The translations under genes were made by a program, and so were the position numbers. DNA of 64,000 bases from Leptospiraceae bacterium. Its GTDB lineage: Bacteria > Spirochaetota > Leptospiria > Leptospirales > Leptonemataceae. The stretch covers positions 124,001-188,000 of the forward strand of contig JAOACE010000020.1 of NCBI GenBank assembly GCA_026418015.1, read 5' to 3'. This document shows positions 61,145 to 64,000 of the stretch, one piece after another. The notes under the pieces were generated by a model. The model ran no database searches and was not told the origin of the DNA. It saw only the letters and a program-made list of their open reading frames with translations. Position 1 is the stretch's first letter. Every line of letters starts with the position of its first letter.

Positions 61145-61831
61145 ATGATCAATAACCAAAGAAAAACTAAAATCAAAAAACGATATATAACGTTGACTGG
61201 TTTAGCCACAATCTCGGGATTTTTTAATTATACCCAAAACATAAAAACGAGTACAGACATCAATCACCAAGCTTATTATGCTTCCGAAGAAAACCAATAT
61301 CAAATTCAATTGAAGGCTTTGAAAGAATATATTCTTCAAAAAAATCCACAAATCCAAGTTGGCGAAATGGATCGTTTGGTAAATACAATCTATCGAGAAT
61401 CAAAAAATCTTAAGCTTCCAGAAAACGCGACGATATTAGGAAAAAAAGTAAATCCCTTTATTTTTCTTGTTGCCCTGATAGAAACAGAATCTACTTTTAA
61501 TAAATATGCTATCTCTTATGCAAATGCAAGAGGTTATGTTCAAATTTTGCCACAGACTGCTATGTGGTTAAAAGAAAAAGAAAATCTTCCTATTTCTTTA
61601 TCGGAATTACACTCTACCGAAATTAATGTTATGCTAGGTGTAAAGTATTTAAACATTCTCTCTACACAATTCAATGATTTAAAACTCATTACATTATCTT
61701 ATAATGCTGGTGATGGAAATGTAAAAAAAGGTATTTACGATATACGATACTGGATAAAAGTTCAAAAAAATTATGAAGATTTTAAAAAATTCTCAGAGGC
61801 TTACCAAAAAAATATTGCGAAAGAGGAATAA
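61145..61831 (+). CDS. Lytic transglycosylase (SLT domain)
   Basis: 228 residues, with a short N-terminal positively charged and weakly hydrophobic segment (basic 1-13, then ITLTGLATISGFF) that may be an export signal. The SLT/lysozyme-like domain covers about 105-215: catalytic Glu in ALIETESTFNK, SYANARGYVQILPQTA, and LSYNAGDGNVKKG. It cuts peptidoglycan glycan strands to anhydromuropeptides, as at flagellar or secretion sites or in turnover. AAGGAAA precedes ATG 61145, and a 15-bp palindrome lies just before. Together with NamZ and the M23 gene it adds to the murein-hydrolase set. Confidence 0.88.
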   Translation: MINNQRKTKIKKRYITLTGLATISGFFNYTQNIKTSTDINHQAYYASEENQYQIQLKALKEYILQKNPQIQVGEMDRLVNTIYRESKNLKLPENATILGKKVNPFIFLVALIETESTFNKYAISYANARGYVQILPQTAMWLKEKENLPISLSELHSTEINVMLGVKYLNILSTQFNDLKLITLSYNAGDGNVKKGIYDIRYWIKVQKNYEDFKKFSEAYQKNIAKEE

Positions 61832-61865
61832 ATTTAAATTTTATTGATTAAAATCTTTATGATTT

Positions 61866-63371
61866 ATGAGGTTTATTTTAATCTTAATCCTAATTCTTAG
61901 TAGTTGTACATTGACAACAAAAAAAAGGACCACTCAAGAAGTTTTCTCAACAGAAAAGATACATTGGTATCAATACTATCAAATCATAAAAATATCAAAA
62001 AATAATTATAATAATTTTATAAATTTAATTGAACAAAAATCCATAGAAATAAAAAAAGTTCACGTAGATTCTAGTTATGTTTATTTTAAAATTTCTCATT
62101 ATGATTATCACAACCTTAAACAAGAAAATTTATCCATAGAAACTGTACAAGATTTCCCTTTTATTTGGTGGGATAACGATCTAACCTTGCGAAAAAATTC
62201 CTTAAAAACAATGATAGAAGGATATAAAGATTACGAATCGATAACGAAAATTATCTTTTTCTTAAAAGAAAAATATCCCCAATGGATTCGTATAAAAGAA
62301 TTAGGTAAAAGTTATAATAACAAAAGCATCTATTTAGTTCATCTTACGAACCACCAGAATAACAATCCCTATAAAATACCTGTATATTTTAATGCATTAC
62401 ATCATGGTAATGAACTCTTAACCATTGAATACATTCTAGATATGATATTTTTACTTTTAGGAGAAAGCAATATCGATATCAACCAACTAAATTCTTTACA
62501 ACAAAATTCTTTAAAAGCAATTCCCTTGCAAGAACGAGAAGTGATTCTAAACAATTTGGATATTTTTATTATTCCAGTTGTTAACCCTGATGGATTGGAT
62601 AACTTTTGGTATAAATCCATCCACAAAGGAAGAAAGAACTATCGCAATGTTGATCTAAACCGAAACTATCCTATTTATTGGAATTCTTCTTCCTTAGAAG
62701 CATCTAGTTCCCTCGTAGAATCTTACAAGTTTCGAGGATTTTCTCCTGGTTCCGAAAAAGAAGTCCAATATATAATAAATTTTCTTAAAAATGATTCGTG
62801 TAATTTTGCAATTAGTTATCATACTTATGCAAATAAAATTTTAATTCCTTATACCATAGAACATCTTTGGAATCCTATTCCAGACAGAGCATTGTATTTT
62901 GCTAAAAAAATCTTACAAAATAGTTTTTCTTACAGAGCTAAAAACTACGAATTAGCGAGAAAACTTTACGCTGTTGATGGCACAGATCAAGATTGGATTT
63001 ATAATCGTACTGGCTGTATTGCTTATATCGTAGAAGGTTCCATGAATCTTCCAGAATATTCTGTTGCAAAATATAGTATAATTGGACTAAGACCCATTTG
63101 GTACAACTTACTTAAAATTGCCCTTGAAGAACCACGGATAGAATTGGAATTCTTCGATAACAAAAATCAGCCAATAAAACCAGATATAACGATAAACAAT
63201 TATTACATTTTCGAAAAAGAATCATTTTCTTTCTATAAGAATCGTTGGATCTTTTATTTAGGTCCCAACAAAAAACTTGATATTACCATTAAGTATAAAA
63301 ACATAGAAAAAAACTTACAGTGGGAATGTTTGGATATTTGTAGAGAAAAAATTTATTTGACAAATATTTGA
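61866..63371 (+). CDS. M14-family zinc carboxypeptidase, lipoprotein
   Basis: 501 residues. Lipobox LSSC with Cys14, so the enzyme is anchored in the envelope. The peptidase domain starts near 115: the zinc pair is His180 and Glu183 in LHHGNE, then NPDGLDNFW, RNVDLNRNYP (substrate-binding Arg), ISYHTYANKILIPY (third zinc His) and YIVEGS with the catalytic Glu. The last ~90 residues are a beta domain (transthyretin-like). It probably trims peptides or peptidoglycan stems. It starts 35 bases after the lytic transglycosylase gene. Confidence 0.9.
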   Translation: MRFILILILILSSCTLTTKKRTTQEVFSTEKIHWYQYYQIIKISKNNYNNFINLIEQKSIEIKKVHVDSSYVYFKISHYDYHNLKQENLSIETVQDFPFIWWDNDLTLRKNSLKTMIEGYKDYESITKIIFFLKEKYPQWIRIKELGKSYNNKSIYLVHLTNHQNNNPYKIPVYFNALHHGNELLTIEYILDMIFLLLGESNIDINQLNSLQQNSLKAIPLQEREVILNNLDIFIIPVVNPDGLDNFWYKSIHKGRKNYRNVDLNRNYPIYWNSSSLEASSSLVESYKFRGFSPGSEKEVQYIINFLKNDSCNFAISYHTYANKILIPYTIEHLWNPIPDRALYFAKKILQNSFSYRAKNYELARKLYAVDGTDQDWIYNRTGCIAYIVEGSMNLPEYSVAKYSIIGLRPIWYNLLKIALEEPRIELEFFDNKNQPIKPDITINNYYIFEKESFSFYKNRWIFYLGPNKKLDITIKYKNIEKNLQWECLDICREKIYLTNI

Positions 63372-63398
63372 TTGTAGAAAAATAATTATTTGTTATTT

Positions 63399-64000
63399 AT
63401 GAATCGAGCAATTTTATTAAAACAAGACATCACAGATGATATTCGTGATGAATTCAAAAACTGTAAAGAACTTGCTGTGGATTGCGAAATGATGGGTCTA
63501 AATCCATTTCGTGATAGACTATGTCTCGTTCAGATTGCAAACGAAAATGGATCTTGTGCTATTGTGCAAATTGACGAAAAAAATCCACCCAAAAATTTAA
63601 AAGAAGTTTTAGAAAGCCCACAAATCGAAAAAATCTTTCACTATGCTCGTTCGGATATGCTATTTCTCAAGTTGCGATTAAACATAGAAGTAAGAAATAT
63701 TTATTGTACAAAAATCGCCTCTAAGATTGCAAGAACCTATACAGATAAACATGGTTTAAAAGAAATTGTCAAAGAATTTTTTGGAGACAACTTAGATAAA
63801 ACTGTCACATCTACGGATTGGGGAAATCCCAACCTTACCGATGATCAGCTTATTTATGCTCAAAACGATGTAATCTATCTTTTTCAGATCAAGCGTATTT
63901 TGAACGAAATGCTTAAAAGAGAAAATCGATATGAATTATACCAAAAAACTTTGAATTTTTTACCTACAAGAGTAGAGTTAGATATTCAGGGTTATACAGA
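63399..64000 (+). CDS. RNase D-like 3'-5' exonuclease (3' end beyond window)
   Basis: The open frame starts at ATG 63399 and runs off the window after 200 codons. The DEDDy exonuclease residues are visible: AVDCEMMGLNP (D-x-E), HYARSDMLFLK (second Asp), and YAQNDVIYLFQI (Y-x3-D), with HGLKEIVKEFFG between. The family processes tRNA and other RNA 3' ends. Because the frame is still open where stand-alone domains of about 200 residues normally end, it may be a full RNase D with HRDC domains. It follows the carboxypeptidase gene by 27 bases. Confidence 0.85.
   Translation, partial: MNRAILLKQDITDDIRDEFKNCKELAVDCEMMGLNPFRDRLCLVQIANENGSCAIVQIDEKNPPKNLKEVLESPQIEKIFHYARSDMLFLKLRLNIEVRNIYCTKIASKIARTYTDKHGLKEIVKEFFGDNLDKTVTSTDWGNPNLTDDQLIYAQNDVIYLFQIKRILNEMLKRENRYELYQKTLNFLPTRVELDIQGYT

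Noticed and set aside
1..64000. Mobile elements, prophage, CRISPR arrays, defence islands
   Set aside because: No transposase, integrase, phage structural gene, Cas-like protein or regularly spaced repeats are visible; the CHAT gene is the only defence-like domain and sits among housekeeping genes.

Overview
The window is chromosomal DNA from an A+T-rich, flagellated, Gram-negative (diderm) bacterium. It has the standard genetic code, since TGA is used as a stop. My best inference is a spirochaete close to the Leptospirales. The reasons are: a Kdo transferase (so an LPS-type outer membrane, unlike Borrelia or Treponema); a flagellar regulatory run flhF-flhG-membrane protein-fliA-flaG; many lipoproteins and outer-membrane machinery; an ATP-type PEP carboxykinase; and a single-chain acetyl-CoA carboxylase. 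This placement rests on gene content alone. There is one tRNA and no rRNA, IS element, prophage or CRISPR array. The window looks like compact core genome: about 57 protein genes, no gene-free stretch over 300 bases, many 4-38 bp overlaps and abutting convergent stops.

Layout. 1-4353 (mostly +): the end of an unknown zinc-ribbon protein, a convergent Rieske protein, molybdopterin synthase (moaD, moaE), a frameshifted mobA, thiL, and rpsD behind a structured leader. 4376-8552 (-): flagellar placement and regulation genes. 8638-16240: a lipoprotein, class I aldolase, a HAD phosphatase, Kdo transferase, a phosphoesterase, a PilZ protein, then fur-ligA. 16242-24363: a nucleoside transporter, carB with an alpha/beta hydrolase, an ACT protein, sucCD. 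24553-29392: an MBOAT/SGNH acyl-transfer pair, a chemotaxis receptor, tRNA-Asp.

29400-36617 is an envelope block. A peptidase/propeller/Omp85-barrel fusion is divergent from an AsmA/TamB-like protein, followed by a lipoprotein, a TonB-like protein and ruvB. 36667-47588 holds rsmI, a HAD phosphatase, an M23 peptidase, NamZ, and then the most striking pair: a stand-alone acyltransferase resembling the AT domain of type I (fungal) fatty acid synthase, divergent from a 1949-residue single-chain acetyl-CoA carboxylase. 47583-54875: a metal exporter with a Cys-rich tail, dusA-nfi, then a minus-strand operon pdxJ, CHAT protease, Cys-rich protein, YrdC-type protein, thioesterase. 54881-64000: a universal stress protein, pckA, a TrpB2-type synthase, an ECF sigma/anti-sigma pair, lspA, a lytic transglycosylase, an M14 carboxypeptidase lipoprotein and the start of an RNase D-like exonuclease.

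Together the genes cover envelope building (Kdo transfer, Omp85/TamB-like export, murein hydrolases, lipoprotein processing), motility and c-di-GMP sensing, and central carbon metabolism (aldolase, PEPCK, succinyl-CoA synthetase). The points most worth following up are the FAS-I-like AT/ACC pair, the three-way-junction leader of rpsD, the T9 frameshift in mobA, the Omp85/AsmA divergent pair, the CHAT/Cys-rich pair, and a few intergenic dyads, including a 17-bp palindrome in front of fur.
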